Assembly (NCBI RefSeq): GCF_900102545.1
Contig: NZ_FNBN01000008.1
Location: forward strand, 66,019 to 130,018
Source: Chitinophaga filiformis
GTDB lineage: Bacteria; Bacteroidota; Bacteroidia; Chitinophagales; Chitinophagaceae
Direction: 5' to 3'
DNA length: 64,000 bases
Position 1 is the first letter of the stretch, and every line of letters starts with the position of its first letter. Positions 44,001 to 52,925 of the stretch are shown in pieces. The notes under the pieces were generated by a model. It made no database searches, was not told the DNA's origin, and worked only from the letters and a program-made list of their open reading frames with translations. A program made the position numbers and the translations under genes.

Positions 44001-47000
44001 AAACACCCGCGTCAGCGAAGCCAGGATCTACACTCAGGCTGGCAGTACGATTGCTGCCGGTAAGAGTAATGAATGAGGGCAGTGATGCTGCAGACCATGT
44101 AAGTACATCTGAAGCATTCTGATCAGTAGCGGAGAGAGAAAGCTGCTGTTCAGCGCCCTCATTCAGGGAAATGTTGGCAATAGAGGCTATGACAGGGCTA
44201 AAATTGTCGTTAATAGTCAGATTGAAAGTAGCGGTATCCTTACCACCGAATGGATCTGTCGCATACACGGTCAGGTTGTTGTACGTTCCCTGCAGACCGG
44301 CATTTGGTGTTACCTTCAGGTAAGAGCCATTTGCATCGGATGCCAGTGTTACGAAAGAAGGCAGATTATCTGTGGTCAGGGTGAGCGCATCTTCATCCTC
44401 GTCGGTAGCAACGATCGGAATGTGTGTTTCCACATCGTAACGTGCTGACCTGTTACCGATGGCGTCAATTACCGGTCTGTTATTACCTGTAACGGCGCTT
44501 GCGTTGGATGAGTAAGCGGAGTTGCCACCATCACCTGTTTCACGTACGCGGTATACATACTGCTGATTGGCGTATAAAGCAGTATCTGTATAGCTGCCGG
44601 CGGTACCTGTTACGGCGTCGGCTTTTACCAGTACGAAAGTATTGCTGTTACCAAATGAACGCTGGATTTCATAGCCGGTAGCATTTGCCGTGCTGTTAGT
44701 CCAGGTCAGATTAATGGTAGAAGGAGAAGCGGCGGTAGCCACCAGGTTTGTTGGTGCAGACGGAGCTGCAGGTAATACTGGTGTTAACACACTATAGAAT
44801 GGCAGGTTCTGTCCTGCATCCTGGCTTATTTCAGCCTGTGTCAGTGCTTGCCCGATGATGGCAATCCTGTCAACGTTACCACGGTAGAAAGTACCTGTTA
44901 CATTGAAGGCGTTCGTACCATTGTTGGCGCCGATCCTTGCGTTATCGCTGGTTGAATTGATGCTGCTAAAGCTGGTGTTTGTAGATGCTGCCAGGTCGCC
45001 GTTAATATAAAGCTTCAGGGAACTGCTGCCATATACTACAGCCACATGGGTCCACGATGTACTGGTGAAAGGAACAGAAACAGACACACGGGTGCCATTG
45101 TTAGCAGCTCCTGCTTCCAGTTTATTTGCATTGATGCGCAGTGCCAGACCGCTCGTGCTGCCACCAATATCAAATATAGTACGGGTGTTATCTGTTACCG
45201 TTGGCTTGATCCAGAGAGAAACTGTACGTGCAGAGAATGCATCGTGCAGGAAGCCACTGCCGTTACCACCTATGCTCATATAGGCGCTGGTACCGTTAAA
45301 GACGGCCGCATGCGTACCTTCTATTTCATCAGCACTGGTGTAAGTAACCGCGTTCGGACTACCCGTATTGTTATTGATGCTGACGTCAGCAGCAGAGTTG
45401 TCCAGCGGATACATTGCCAGGTATGGATAACCTACTGCCTGTGCAGATTCGCCTGACAGACCTACTGAACGGACCTTATACCAATAGCGGGTGTTGGCAG
45501 CAACAGTATTATCTGTTAGAGTGGTCGCATTGGCATCAGCTTTTCCTACTACAGAATAAGTACCATTATAGCTGGTGCTACGATATAACTCAAATCCGGT
45601 TTCGTTATTGCTGTTGTCGCTCCATTTCAGATTTACCTTATTGAATGCGGCAGCTGTAGCGCCAAGTATCAATGGTGCAGCAGGTGCTGATCCCGGAATG
45701 GTCATGGTATCACCAAGGTACTGATCCGGAATATTCGAGAAGGAGCCTAAAATACCGTTTCTCCAGCGGAGGTTCATCACCGCGCTGCCGGTACCCTGGA
45801 AGTAAGCTACAGTGATCGGATATACCCCTGCTGCCAGGACCATTGCTGAACTGCTTACCTGCTGTGTACCGTGAGCGCCGTCATTATTTACAGTGGCGCT
45901 ACCGCTAAAGCTGTAAGGTGTATTGAACCACAGCTTGCTACCATCATCAGAGTTGGTGGCAAAGTAGTAAGTACCTGCTGTAGGAATGGTCAGGTAACCA
46001 GTCCACAGGAAGGCGTAGTTGGTAGTCCTGTTCCTGACAGTAAGGTCTATATTAGCGGTCCTGCCGGTTTCTACCGGTACAAGATTATTGAAGTTCGGTA
46101 ATGAGCTCCAGGTGCCTTCATAATACTTAAAGGCGATACCCTTATTGACTGCTCCGGCAGTTACCTGGTTGCTTGGAGGAGAAGGATTACCTGCAGCATC
46201 CTTGGCTATCACATAGAAGTTATATACCTGTTTTTCGGTCAGGGCATAAGCAACCATAGTGAGCTGGGTGGCGTCAACAGTGTATGATTTCTGATTATTT
46301 ACATAAACGTCATATGCACTCACGCCTATGTCATCTGTAGCAGCGGTCCAGCTAAGAGAAACAGAGCTGGAACTGGTACTGGTAACAGTCAGGTTCCGCG
46401 GTGAAGTAGGCGCCTGGGAATCTGTCTCGGTAGTGCCGCTGGCCTCAGCTGATACAGGAGCAGCGCCGTTGGCATTCACCGGGCGTATTACGTAATAGTA
46501 TTTTGTATTGGAAGCCAGTCCCTGGTCGGCAAATACCAGCACATTAGCAGGGACTTTTGCTACCAGTTTGTAACCGCTGCCTGATGTAGTGCTACGGTAT
46601 ATTTCAAAAGCTGTCTCATTGTTCTGAGGGTTCGGCTTGTCGTTCCAGTTCAATGTCAGCTGAGTCTCTGAAACCGGCGTTACAGTAACACCGCCTACAG
46701 GATCCGGCACATTAGTGCCTGCAGCATTGATCACGCTATAAGGAGCAGAGAAGCTGCTGGTACAACCGAATTGTTCAGTTACACGGGCAATATACTGTCC
46801 TACACCCGCTGTAAATGTATTGGTGCTACTCAATGAGGTATTGCCACCTACAGTACGCCACTCGTAGGAAGCATAGCCGGTAGGCAGTTTCATAGTAACA
46901 GTGGTGCTGCCATCAGGAGCAGGCAATATATTTGTTGCGAGACTATCTATGGTGATCGGTGGTGTAACAGTACCTGTTTTTGTTTTAACAACAAGTGGGA

Positions 47001-48072
47001 TAGGAGAAAACTCTGACCATGCGCCACCGGCAGTTCTCCTTACTCTTACCGAATAGGTGCCAAGAGCTGTAATGTTAATGCTGTTGGAGCTGGCGCCGGG
47101 AATGGTCACGCCATCTTTTTGCCACTCATAGGCAGCAAATCCAGGAGGGATACCGGCGGTAATATTCACCGGGTCGCCGGGACAGAATTCAGAACGTCCT
47201 CCCAGAGGCCATGGAGTCAGAATATTGTTCCTGTTCATAAATGGAACGAAGTCTGGTTCGGCCCAGGCTGTAGTCCAGGTACCATGACCCAGATCGGGGT
47301 ATAACGTATAGGTAATATGCGCACCGGCATTCTGATAGGCGGTGATGACCGTATTAGCAGTATACGGAGCAGGCGCATTGTCCTTACCTCCCTGGAAATA
47401 CCAGGTAGCAGTATACTTAAGATTGTTGATGTTGGTGGTGCTGGCATCGCCGTTGGCAATACCACTCATCGGCATTATTGAAGCAAAATACTGGGGATAT
47501 CTTTCTGCGAAAAGCCATGAACCATAGCCACCGGCAGAAAGACCGTTTACGATAACCCTGTTCAGGTCACCCTTTACCTGTAAGGCAAGACTGTCTAACA
47601 ATTCTTTGATAATGTCATACTGACCGTTTCCCCAGTTACCATCTGCTGTCTGTCCATAAAACAGGAAACCGTCGAAGTTGCCATTACTTGTCTGGGTATC
47701 AAAATTCTGTCCGCCGTGTAATAACTGATATTCGTTGTCGTAAACGCTGCCACCTTCACCACGACCGTGAAGGAACACGAAGATTGGATATTTTTTTCCA
47801 TCAGCAACATTGTGCTGGTAGGTCTTAGGGAATTTGAGGCGGAAATTGAGTCCCTTGTAAATGTAACATTTGAAGTTGGACGTATTCCAGGCCAGGCGAT
47901 TGGTCTTTACCCATTTCCCGATACGTCCATAGGGTGGAGCAGTAGGGGGGGAGCTGGAATTGTACACAACAATGGGGTCTGCGGGATTCAAGGCCTGCTG
48001 CGCTGAAGCCGTACCCACAAAGAGCATCAGAATGCTCAGAATGCTGAATAGTAAGTGTACATTTCTTTTCAT
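41089..48072 (-). CDS. Giant type-IX-secreted multidomain esterase/adhesin
   Basis: A 2327-residue protein with a signal peptide ending TASAQ (residue 25). In order it has: a PHB-depolymerase-type esterase (about 60-290, triad Ser179 in GLSAGG, Asp231, His263); two Ig-like domains (about 290-450); FN3 domains; a PA14-like domain; a LamG-like domain; FN3 and cadherin-like domains (RPVIDAIGNRSARYD onward); and three copies of an unnamed ~170-residue module marked PAPWNN and G(I/V)YPD.VM, alternating with FN3. It ends with a type A type-IX sorting domain (KVYPNPYNDQFNV to KMVKLVKH). It is probably exported and fixed at the surface, where it could bind and de-esterify polysaccharide. Confidence 0.9.
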   Translation of the reverse strand: MKRNVHLLFSILSILMLFVGTASAQQALNPADPIVVYNSSSPPTAPPYGRIGKWVKTNRLAWNTSNFKCYIYKGLNFRLKFPKTYQHNVADGKKYPIFVFLHGRGEGGSVYDNEYQLLHGGQNFDTQTSNGNFDGFLFYGQTADGNWGNGQYDIIKELLDSLALQVKGDLNRVIVNGLSAGGYGSWLFAERYPQYFASIMPMSGIANGDASTTNINNLKYTATWYFQGGKDNAPAPYTANTVITAYQNAGAHITYTLYPDLGHGTWTTAWAEPDFVPFMNRNNILTPWPLGGRSEFCPGDPVNITAGIPPGFAAYEWQKDGVTIPGASSNSINITALGTYSVRVRRTAGGAWSEFSPIPLVVKTKTGTVTPPITIDSLATNILPAPDGSTTVTMKLPTGYASYEWRTVGGNTSLSSTNTFTAGVGQYIARVTEQFGCTSSFSAPYSVINAAGTNVPDPVGGVTVTPVSETQLTLNWNDKPNPQNNETAFEIYRSTTSGSGYKLVAKVPANVLVFADQGLASNTKYYYVIRPVNANGAAPVSAEASGTTETDSQAPTSPRNLTVTSTSSSSVSLSWTAATDDIGVSAYDVYVNNQKSYTVDATQLTMVAYALTEKQVYNFYVIAKDAAGNPSPPSNQVTAGAVNKGIAFKYYEGTWSSLPNFNNLVPVETGRTANIDLTVRNRTTNYAFLWTGYLTIPTAGTYYFATNSDDGSKLWFNTPYSFSGSATVNNDGAHGTQQVSSSAMVLAAGVYPITVAYFQGTGSAVMNLRWRNGILGSFSNIPDQYLGDTMTIPGSAPAAPLILGATAAAFNKVNLKWSDNSNNETGFELYRSTSYNGTYSVVGKADANATTLTDNTVAANTRYWYKVRSVGLSGESAQAVGYPYLAMYPLDNSAADVSINNNTGSPNAVTYTSADEIEGTHAAVFNGTSAYMSIGGNGSGFLHDAFSARTVSLWIKPTVTDNTRTIFDIGGSTSGLALRINANKLEAGAANNGTRVSVSVPFTSTSWTHVAVVYGSSSLKLYINGDLAASTNTSFSSINSTSDNARIGANNGTNAFNVTGTFYRGNVDRIAIIGQALTQAEISQDAGQNLPFYSVLTPVLPAAPSAPTNLVATAASPSTINLTWTNSTANATGYEIQRSFGNSNTFVLVKADAVTGTAGSYTDTALYANQQYVYRVRETGDGGNSAYSSNASAVTGNNRPVIDAIGNRSARYDVETHIPIVATDEDEDALTLTTDNLPSFVTLASDANGSYLKVTPNAGLQGTYNNLTVYATDPFGGKDTATFNLTINDNFSPVIASIANISLNEGAEQQLSLSATDQNASDVLTWSAASLPSFITLTGSNRTASLSVDPGFADAGVYTVKMNTVDGNGGTDTKTFTVTVIDKDPNYKLFVRFKHQTDAPAPWNNITSVSTNNLKNDKGETTNVDLQLQTGNWFTWNEGPVTGNDGGVYPDVVMKEYYFFGSWPGIFTSDNAIDVKLTGLDANRKYSFKFYAGSVWSVQANNGTTVFTINGVSKPLNVQGNTSTTVNFDNIAPNGSGEITFNMAVANGTPVGYLGAFEVNAILDDGTLPAAPKELTATEDNGTVSLNWTNVAYNATGYRIHRATDSLGTYSLLGSLNSATANSYVDNTVHGNTHYYYKVSASNTAGVSAGYSNIAGVNVPVKPPSINTIADVKLKAGTSAQFNVQATPDQGNTVALSVSGLPAFGDFTDNGNGTGSFSFAPTANNLGSYAVTLTATDNQGAAASDTFNVLITDKNTTSVFLDFSSSSPAPAPWNNVAGFPYQGVRLANALDESGNPTGISVTFNEVWENDQPAVGMSTYDNSGIYPDVVMQSAVYDSRNITHTVKLAGLNKAKRYNVVFFSSLNFGVAAKVRYTIGTDSVVIDPAYNTNLTKQINGVLPNANGEINVQVNKTQNGYYMHMNSMVLEAYDSATTVLNPINLRATATGAKTIALQWSDRSNTETGYQVWRAVSGGSYAQVASLPANTVSYTDNNLTVNKKYYYKVRAVRGASNSDYSNAASATSLGFSVNVNFSELLVAPAPWNNTGMRPQQGVVISNMQDGQSNTTGVGITILENFDGMYSAGINTGNNSGVYPDNVMVENYGLFPGNHADFYITGLNQALKYDLVFFGSSVEWEDITGKYTVNGTKMAWLNASLNKSGVVTIRDVSPDAYGKIHIDVDPGTATSRYGLIAAMIVKGHVDPATQNEDGPIDPQDGQAARIGDGTIAAVAPPAVAMINKAADFGDAKVYPNPYNDQFNVDLVLKAETAVRVEIFDMSGRLLYSDYKGSVPAGASTLRINTGSRISAPGIYLLRISGKNGETKMVKLVKH

Positions 48073-48442
48073 AAAAGAAAATATATATTATGGACAATCG
48101 GGTATACCCGGTAATTAGCCAGAAATAACGTAACAACAGCCCAAAGTACCCAGGGCGGGCAAATCAGAGGAGATGGTAAAATTAAATTTGAGTAGTTCCG
48201 AAAAGAGAATTACTACCAGATTGGCTTTTATGTAGGATGAGGTTAGGAATTATTTCACACTTGGTAGCTTTCTTACGTAATCAGATAAGGAATAAGCTTA
48301 GTGTACTCGGTTCAAGTTCCAAAAGTAAGTGTATATTTTTACAGTTGGAGATTTTTTTAGTGAAAATCTGTTTTTTAACGGTGAACGATATAAAACAATT
48401 GGTGAAATGACACAAGAGAATGGTGAATGTAAAAAGTACGCC
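48073..48442. other. Leader region of the giant surface-protein gene
   Basis: A 370-bp AT-rich gap between the GT2 gene and the giant gene, both on the minus strand. An exact minus-strand TACTTTTG is at 48320-48327, implying a 5' leader of about 240 bases before the start codon. No hairpin-plus-T-run terminator for the GT2 gene was recognised. Confidence 0.45.
48320..48327 (-). promoter_or_regulatory. Candidate -7 box for the giant surface-protein gene (TACTTTTG)
   Basis: An exact TAnnTTTG match on the minus strand, 247 bp upstream of the start codon. No -33 TTG was found at normal distance. Confidence 0.4.
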
Positions 48443-49633
48443 TTATCCGGTTGTTAACTGACGTTGTGAACGGTCCCATACTGCTGATTGCTTCTTTCTC
48501 AAAAAACGGCCAAACCCTTGATAGACGGCCACATTCATAAAGACAAAATAAAAAGGTATATAGAACACTTTACTTTTCACCTGTTTTCTTGCCAGCGCAT
48601 ATCCAACTAAAGCCATGCCATAAAATGCCACCTGCATCAGTAGTATCAGCCAATAAATGAATGGTGCGCCAGACGCGCACACTATTATATTAGTAAGTAG
48701 CGTCAATAATAGACATAATGGGGCAACCGTCCAGCGAAATACACGGTGCGAAACATATTGCCAGGTAATTTTGGGGTAACGGAAAATGTTCAGCAGATCC
48801 ATCAGCCGGCTCATTGACTGGAAACCTCCAGCAGCGATGCGCACCTTACGTTTATATTCATCTTCCAGCGAAGCAGAGGGTGTTTCCTGTGCATAGGCAT
48901 CAGGGGCATACGCTACACTGTAACCTTTTTTATTGATACCGAAAGAGATCATAAAATCATCCAGGATAGTGTCTGCAGGGATATCCTCATATAAGGAGGT
49001 ACGTATGGCAAACAATTCACCCGCGGCGCCCATCACACTATACAGCTCTGCATCCCATTTCTTTAATAAGGACTCGTACTTCCAGTACATGCCTTCTCCG
49101 GCGCCTTCGGCTTCTGCCTGTTCTGCCACAATGATCTTTTTTTCTCCTGCCACCGCACCGGTATGTTCGTCCCGGAAGTGGCGCATCAGACAAATAAGGA
49201 CGTCCTTATTTAATAAGGTGTTCGCATCAGAGAATACCACAAAAGGTGTCTTAACAAATTTCATCGCCCTGTTTACCGCCATGGTCTTCCCCCTGCGTTC
49301 CGGTTCATAAAGTAATGTGATCCGGGGGTAACTTCTTATTATATTATTGGTGTCGTCCGAACTGCCATCGGTTACAAAGATGATCTGTACTTTCTCCGCC
49401 GGATAATTCAGGGAAAGTGTATTGGCAATCTTTTTCCTGATAAAGGCTTCTTCGTTATAAGCAGCTACCATCAGTGTCACCTCAGGTGTGAAAGGGGGTT
49501 CATCTCCCGTATGCCGGGGTTTTACGAAAAAGCGGCGCAGTTTAATTACTATATAAAGTAGTATACCATATCCTACATAACTATAGCAAACAAGAAAGAG
49601 GCTGCACCAGAAGAGCGCTGTAATCACAGTCAT
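48443..49633 (-). CDS. Family 2 glycosyltransferase, membrane-bound
   Basis: A 396-residue GT2 enzyme. A helix near the N-terminus precedes the GT-A domain (about residues 45-280) with EVTLMVAAYNEEAFI, TDGSSDDT, FSDANTL (the DXD-like donor site), and DDFMISFGINKKGY. Several C-terminal helices follow. In place of the usual QxxRW it has EDEYKRKVRIA. It is likely to extend the lipid-linked unit or make a chain. A candidate promoter and a palindrome lie at its 5' end. Confidence 0.88.
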   Translation of the reverse strand: MTVITALFWCSLFLVCYSYVGYGILLYIVIKLRRFFVKPRHTGDEPPFTPEVTLMVAAYNEEAFIRKKIANTLSLNYPAEKVQIIFVTDGSSDDTNNIIRSYPRITLLYEPERRGKTMAVNRAMKFVKTPFVVFSDANTLLNKDVLICLMRHFRDEHTGAVAGEKKIIVAEQAEAEGAGEGMYWKYESLLKKWDAELYSVMGAAGELFAIRTSLYEDIPADTILDDFMISFGINKKGYSVAYAPDAYAQETPSASLEDEYKRKVRIAAGGFQSMSRLMDLLNIFRYPKITWQYVSHRVFRWTVAPLCLLLTLLTNIIVCASGAPFIYWLILLMQVAFYGMALVGYALARKQVKSKVFYIPFYFVFMNVAVYQGFGRFLRKKQSAVWDRSQRQLTTG

Positions 49634-49686
49634 AATATATATAGATTGAGGGGATAAACGGAGCGTTGTAGCACGTTAGAGAACAA

Positions 49687-49698
49687 CCCTATATAGGG
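49687..49698. promoter_or_regulatory. Palindrome CCCTATATAGGG, possible operator
   Basis: A perfect 12-bp palindrome placed about where transcription of the GT2 gene would start (its candidate -7 box is at 49707-49714). A repressor bound here would block initiation. Confidence 0.35.
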
Positions 49699-49706
49699 AT
49701 TCATCG

Positions 49707-49714
49707 CAAAAGTA
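49707..49714 (-). promoter_or_regulatory. Candidate -7 box of the leftward GT2 gene (TACTTTTG)
   Basis: An exact minus-strand TAnnTTTG match, 73 bp upstream of the GT2 start. No clear -33 element. Confidence 0.42.
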
Positions 49715-50117
49715 TAATAATTGTGCAGTATTTTTTCAGCAGTGTATGCTACATTTAAAAAAAAGAAGCAACCAATAGCGTTGAATATCCGTTTACGATA
49801 ATTTCTTGCGCATTCACCCAAAAAATCCAACCGTTTACCAAAAACATATTGGGAAATGAATAAAGTATTATATTTTTACATCGTTGTTATAAGGACAATA
49901 CTATTGCGGAAATTTCTAGCTTGCTGTTTAAGAATTACTTTCGTACTTTAGTGCAAGCTTTGTAAATGAAACCATATTTGAGTCTTTTCTTTCATATCCC
50001 CTGAGAAACTGTTTTTTAAGTTCCAATAAAACCTTATCCAATTTAAAGCCAACGAACGCTGAATTTTCCAATGCTTAACCGTATTGGGAGTTATTTGTAA
50101 TATTAAATTGGTTAAAG

Positions 50118-50510
50118 GTGAAAAAAACAGTTTTAATAATAGATGATAGTTTACCCATCCGATACTTACTAGAAGTGATGCTAAACAGGACTTACAACGT
50201 TGTCTCAGCGTGTGATGGTCTGGCTGCTATGGCATGGCTTAAAAATGGCAATATCCCCGACCTGGTGATAACAGATCTCCAGATGCCCAACATTAATGGA
50301 TGGGAACTTATAGAGTTCATGACCGAAAGTAATCTGTACCAGCATATACCACTTATGGTGTTATCCGGCGTGCATGATACCAGAGAGTCGTTTGCGAATA
50401 TACGCCCCGGTAACATCAAGACGATTATAAAAAAGCCGTTTGATCCCGTAATCTTACTGGATACAATTGATCATGTGTTGAAAGCACAGCATGTACCTGC
50501 TTTTTCATAG
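50118..50510 (+). CDS. Single-domain response regulator (receiver)
   Basis: A 130-residue CheY-like receiver with no output domain, starting at GTG. The phospho-accepting Asp53 is in LVITDLQMP; the acidic pair is in LIIDDS (residues 7-11); the switch Ser83 (MVLSG) and Lys106 (IIKKPFDP) are in place, so it should be active. It heads the rightward operon, 46 bp before a sugar transferase whose N-terminus looks like a degenerate receiver. No histidine kinase is in the window. Confidence 0.9.
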   Translation: MKKTVLIIDDSLPIRYLLEVMLNRTYNVVSACDGLAAMAWLKNGNIPDLVITDLQMPNINGWELIEFMTESNLYQHIPLMVLSGVHDTRESFANIRPGNIKTIIKKPFDPVILLDTIDHVLKAQHVPAFS

Positions 50511-50556
50511 CACTTGATGATATAATCAGTATGTAACCATTAATTCCTTGTTTAGC

Positions 50557-51714
50557 ATGAATACATTTACACCTGAACTGAGCGTATTGAAAAATGCGGC
50601 CCCAAAACAGTTTGAAGAGCGTGAACAGACAATGTCCCGTCAGATCGTTGCAGACAACAATATCGTGTTGTTTGTGGGACAACATATGACTGCTCCCGAA
50701 TTTGAAGCCGCCGGATACAAGTGTTTCTTTGCACAGGATTTTAATACCGCCCAGATAACGATGGAACAGCTGCAGTCTGTTTTCAGAAGAAAACCCGGCG
50801 TCATTATTTACAGGTCTCATACCGAAGATCAGAAAGGATTCAATGCCTGGCATGAATACCTGAAGAAGGAAGTCTGCTACTCCTGCATTCCTTTCTTCCT
50901 GTATGTGGATGCTGAGGAGATTACCCCTGAAATGAAAGCAGCAGTAAAAAAATATACTTTCATCGATGAGATTATTACTGCGAAATGTTTGTCCAAATTA
51001 CCATCCAAGATATCTTTCATCAGCAAATTCAAACAGCTGAACACTTATCCGCCACTGACAGTAGTCAATGGTAAAAAGATCAGGCCCAAAAGAACCTTCA
51101 ACGCTGTACTGAAAAGAACTTTTGATATTACTGTCGCAAGCAGTTTATTAATTGCCGCCAGCCCCTTGTTATTGTTAATCGCCATCATCATTAAATTTGA
51201 ATCAAAAGGGCCTATTTTTTATGCAGCACGCAGGGCCGGCAAAAATTACAGGGTATTCAAATTCTACAAGTTCAGGACAATGATTGCAGACGCGGACAAA
51301 AAACTGCAGCAACTGCAACACCTGAATCAATATAAGGGCAGCGGTGGTCCTGTTTTTTATAAAGTGTCCAATGATCCCCGGATAACCCGCTTCGGCGCGT
51401 TTTTAAGAAACACCAGCCTAGATGAACTTCCCCAGCTTTTTAATGTGTTGAAAGGAGATATGTCGCTCGTAGGCAACAGACCTTTGCCATTATACGAGGC
51501 CTCCACACTGACCACAGACGAATGGGCACAACGCTTCCTGGCGCCGGCAGGCATCACGGGTCTCTGGCAGATCAGCAAAAGGGGAAAGAAAGATATGTCT
51601 GTAGAAGAAAGAATAGCACTGGATATCGACTATTCCAAGCTGCATAGTTTTACCTACGACATGTGGATTATGGCGAACACCCCTAAAGCGTTAATACAAA
51701 AAGATAATGTATAA
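50557..51714 (+). CDS. Undecaprenyl-phosphate sugar-1-phosphate transferase with receiver-like N-terminus
   Basis: A 385-residue protein. Residues about 184-385 are the bacterial sugar transferase domain (WcaJ/PglC type): KRTFDITVASSLLIAASPLLLL as membrane helix, GKNYRVFKFYKFRTM, the conserved FGAFLRNTSLDELPQ, and the NRPLPLYE and PAGITGLWQISKRGK motifs. It transfers a sugar phosphate to undecaprenyl phosphate and starts the repeat unit. Residues about 35-155 replace the usual multi-helix N-terminus with an alternating strand/helix pattern like a receiver, but Arg/Tyr (VIIYRSH) occupies the phospho-Asp place. The stop overlaps the next start (TAATG). Confidence 0.87.
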   Translation: MNTFTPELSVLKNAAPKQFEEREQTMSRQIVADNNIVLFVGQHMTAPEFEAAGYKCFFAQDFNTAQITMEQLQSVFRRKPGVIIYRSHTEDQKGFNAWHEYLKKEVCYSCIPFFLYVDAEEITPEMKAAVKKYTFIDEIITAKCLSKLPSKISFISKFKQLNTYPPLTVVNGKKIRPKRTFNAVLKRTFDITVASSLLIAASPLLLLIAIIIKFESKGPIFYAARRAGKNYRVFKFYKFRTMIADADKKLQQLQHLNQYKGSGGPVFYKVSNDPRITRFGAFLRNTSLDELPQLFNVLKGDMSLVGNRPLPLYEASTLTTDEWAQRFLAPAGITGLWQISKRGKKDMSVEERIALDIDYSKLHSFTYDMWIMANTPKALIQKDNV

Positions 51715-52925
51715 TGATTTTTACGATTGAATTAATCATATTCGCATACCTCGGAGGCTGCGTACTTTACAACCTCTTGTTCTCTGTTGCCGGTAAACTG
51801 TTTCCAAAGAAAAATAAAGTTGCGGGGGATGTCGCTTCGTACTGCAGAATCGCCATCCTGGTACCTGCCTATAAAGAAGATGACATCATCCTGCATGCAG
51901 CAAAAAGTTATGAGTCGCTCGACTATCCGACCAATAGCTATAAAGTGATTGTCATTGCCGATTCCCTGAAGCCTGCCACTATCCAGACACTCGAAGATGA
52001 AGGTATCAGCGTGATCCCTGTATCTTTTAAAAAGAGTACAAAGGCGAAATCACTGAACGCTGCTTTCGCACAACTGGATGATAATATTTATGACCTGGCG
52101 GTGATCGCCGATGCGGACAATATCCCTGCACCTGATTTCCTGCAGCAGATCAACATCGCTTATCAGCAGGGTTATCATGTTATACAGGGACAGCGTGTTG
52201 CAAAGAATATGGACTCTCCTTTCGCCATCCTGGATGCAGCTAATGAGATCATCGCTAATCACATCAATCGTAAGGGCGCCAACGCACTTGGCCTCTCTGC
52301 TTCCATCATCGGGTCAGGCATCGCTTTCGATTACCAGGTGATGAAACAGGCCTTGCAGGAGACGGAGGCTACCGGTGGTTTTGATAAAGTATTGCAACAG
52401 CTGCTGGTAGATAAAGGGTATAAGATACATTACCTGGAAGAAGCGCTGATATTCGATGAGAAGGTAGAAAATGCCGCTGCATTTGAAAACCAGCGTAAGC
52501 GCTGGCTCTCCAGCCAGTTCGTGTACCTCCGTCACTACTTTGTACGTGGGTTCCAGGCATTGCTCAAAGGCAGGATAGACTATTTCTATATGTCCGTAGG
52601 ACAGAACATGCTGCTGCCACGTATGCTGTTGCTGGCAGGTGTATTGTTCATGACGGCCCTTTACCTGGTGTTCGGTCAATACCTTTCCCTGCCGGTATCT
52701 GCCTGGTTGATCTGCCTCGGTGCCTTTGCCATCAGTATGATGCTGCCGCTGCCAGGTAAGTTCTATTCAAAGTATATGTTCACTGTATTAATGAATCTTC
52801 CCCGTGTAGTGGGTATCATGCTTTCACTGGTATTCAGGCTCAAAGGCGCTGATAAGACCTTCATTCATACGAAGCATTCCAAAACAACTATCGATAATCC
52901 GCTGGTCAATGTTACAGGAAAATAA
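51714..52925 (+). CDS. Family 2 glycosyltransferase, multispanning
   Basis: A 403-residue GT2 enzyme with an N-terminal helix (IELIIFAYLGGCVLYNLL), a GT-A domain with RIAILVPAYKEDD, IADADNIPAPDF (DXD) and ENQRKRWLSSQF (the QxxRW motif of processive or chain-extending enzymes), and C-terminal helices. The QRKRW suggests chain or disaccharide extension. Its start overlaps the previous stop by one base. The next gene starts inside its last 17 bp. Confidence 0.9.
   Translation: MIFTIELIIFAYLGGCVLYNLLFSVAGKLFPKKNKVAGDVASYCRIAILVPAYKEDDIILHAAKSYESLDYPTNSYKVIVIADSLKPATIQTLEDEGISVIPVSFKKSTKAKSLNAAFAQLDDNIYDLAVIADADNIPAPDFLQQINIAYQQGYHVIQGQRVAKNMDSPFAILDAANEIIANHINRKGANALGLSASIIGSGIAFDYQVMKQALQETEATGGFDKVLQQLLVDKGYKIHYLEEALIFDEKVENAAAFENQRKRWLSSQFVYLRHYFVRGFQALLKGRIDYFYMSVGQNMLLPRMLLLAGVLFMTALYLVFGQYLSLPVSAWLICLGAFAISMMLPLPGKFYSKYMFTVLMNLPRVVGIMLSLVFRLKGADKTFIHTKHSKTTIDNPLVNVTGK

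Larger units (their letters stand above)
49634..50117. promoter_or_regulatory. Divergent control region of the exopolysaccharide locus
   Basis: A 484-bp AT-rich gap between the leftward GT2 gene and the rightward receiver gene. It holds a minus-strand TACTTTTG (49707-49714) and the perfect 12-bp palindrome CCCTATATAGGG (49687-49698) just downstream of it. On the plus strand the nearest -7-like word is CATATTTG (49973-49980); no exact consensus was found for the rightward operon. Confidence 0.55.
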
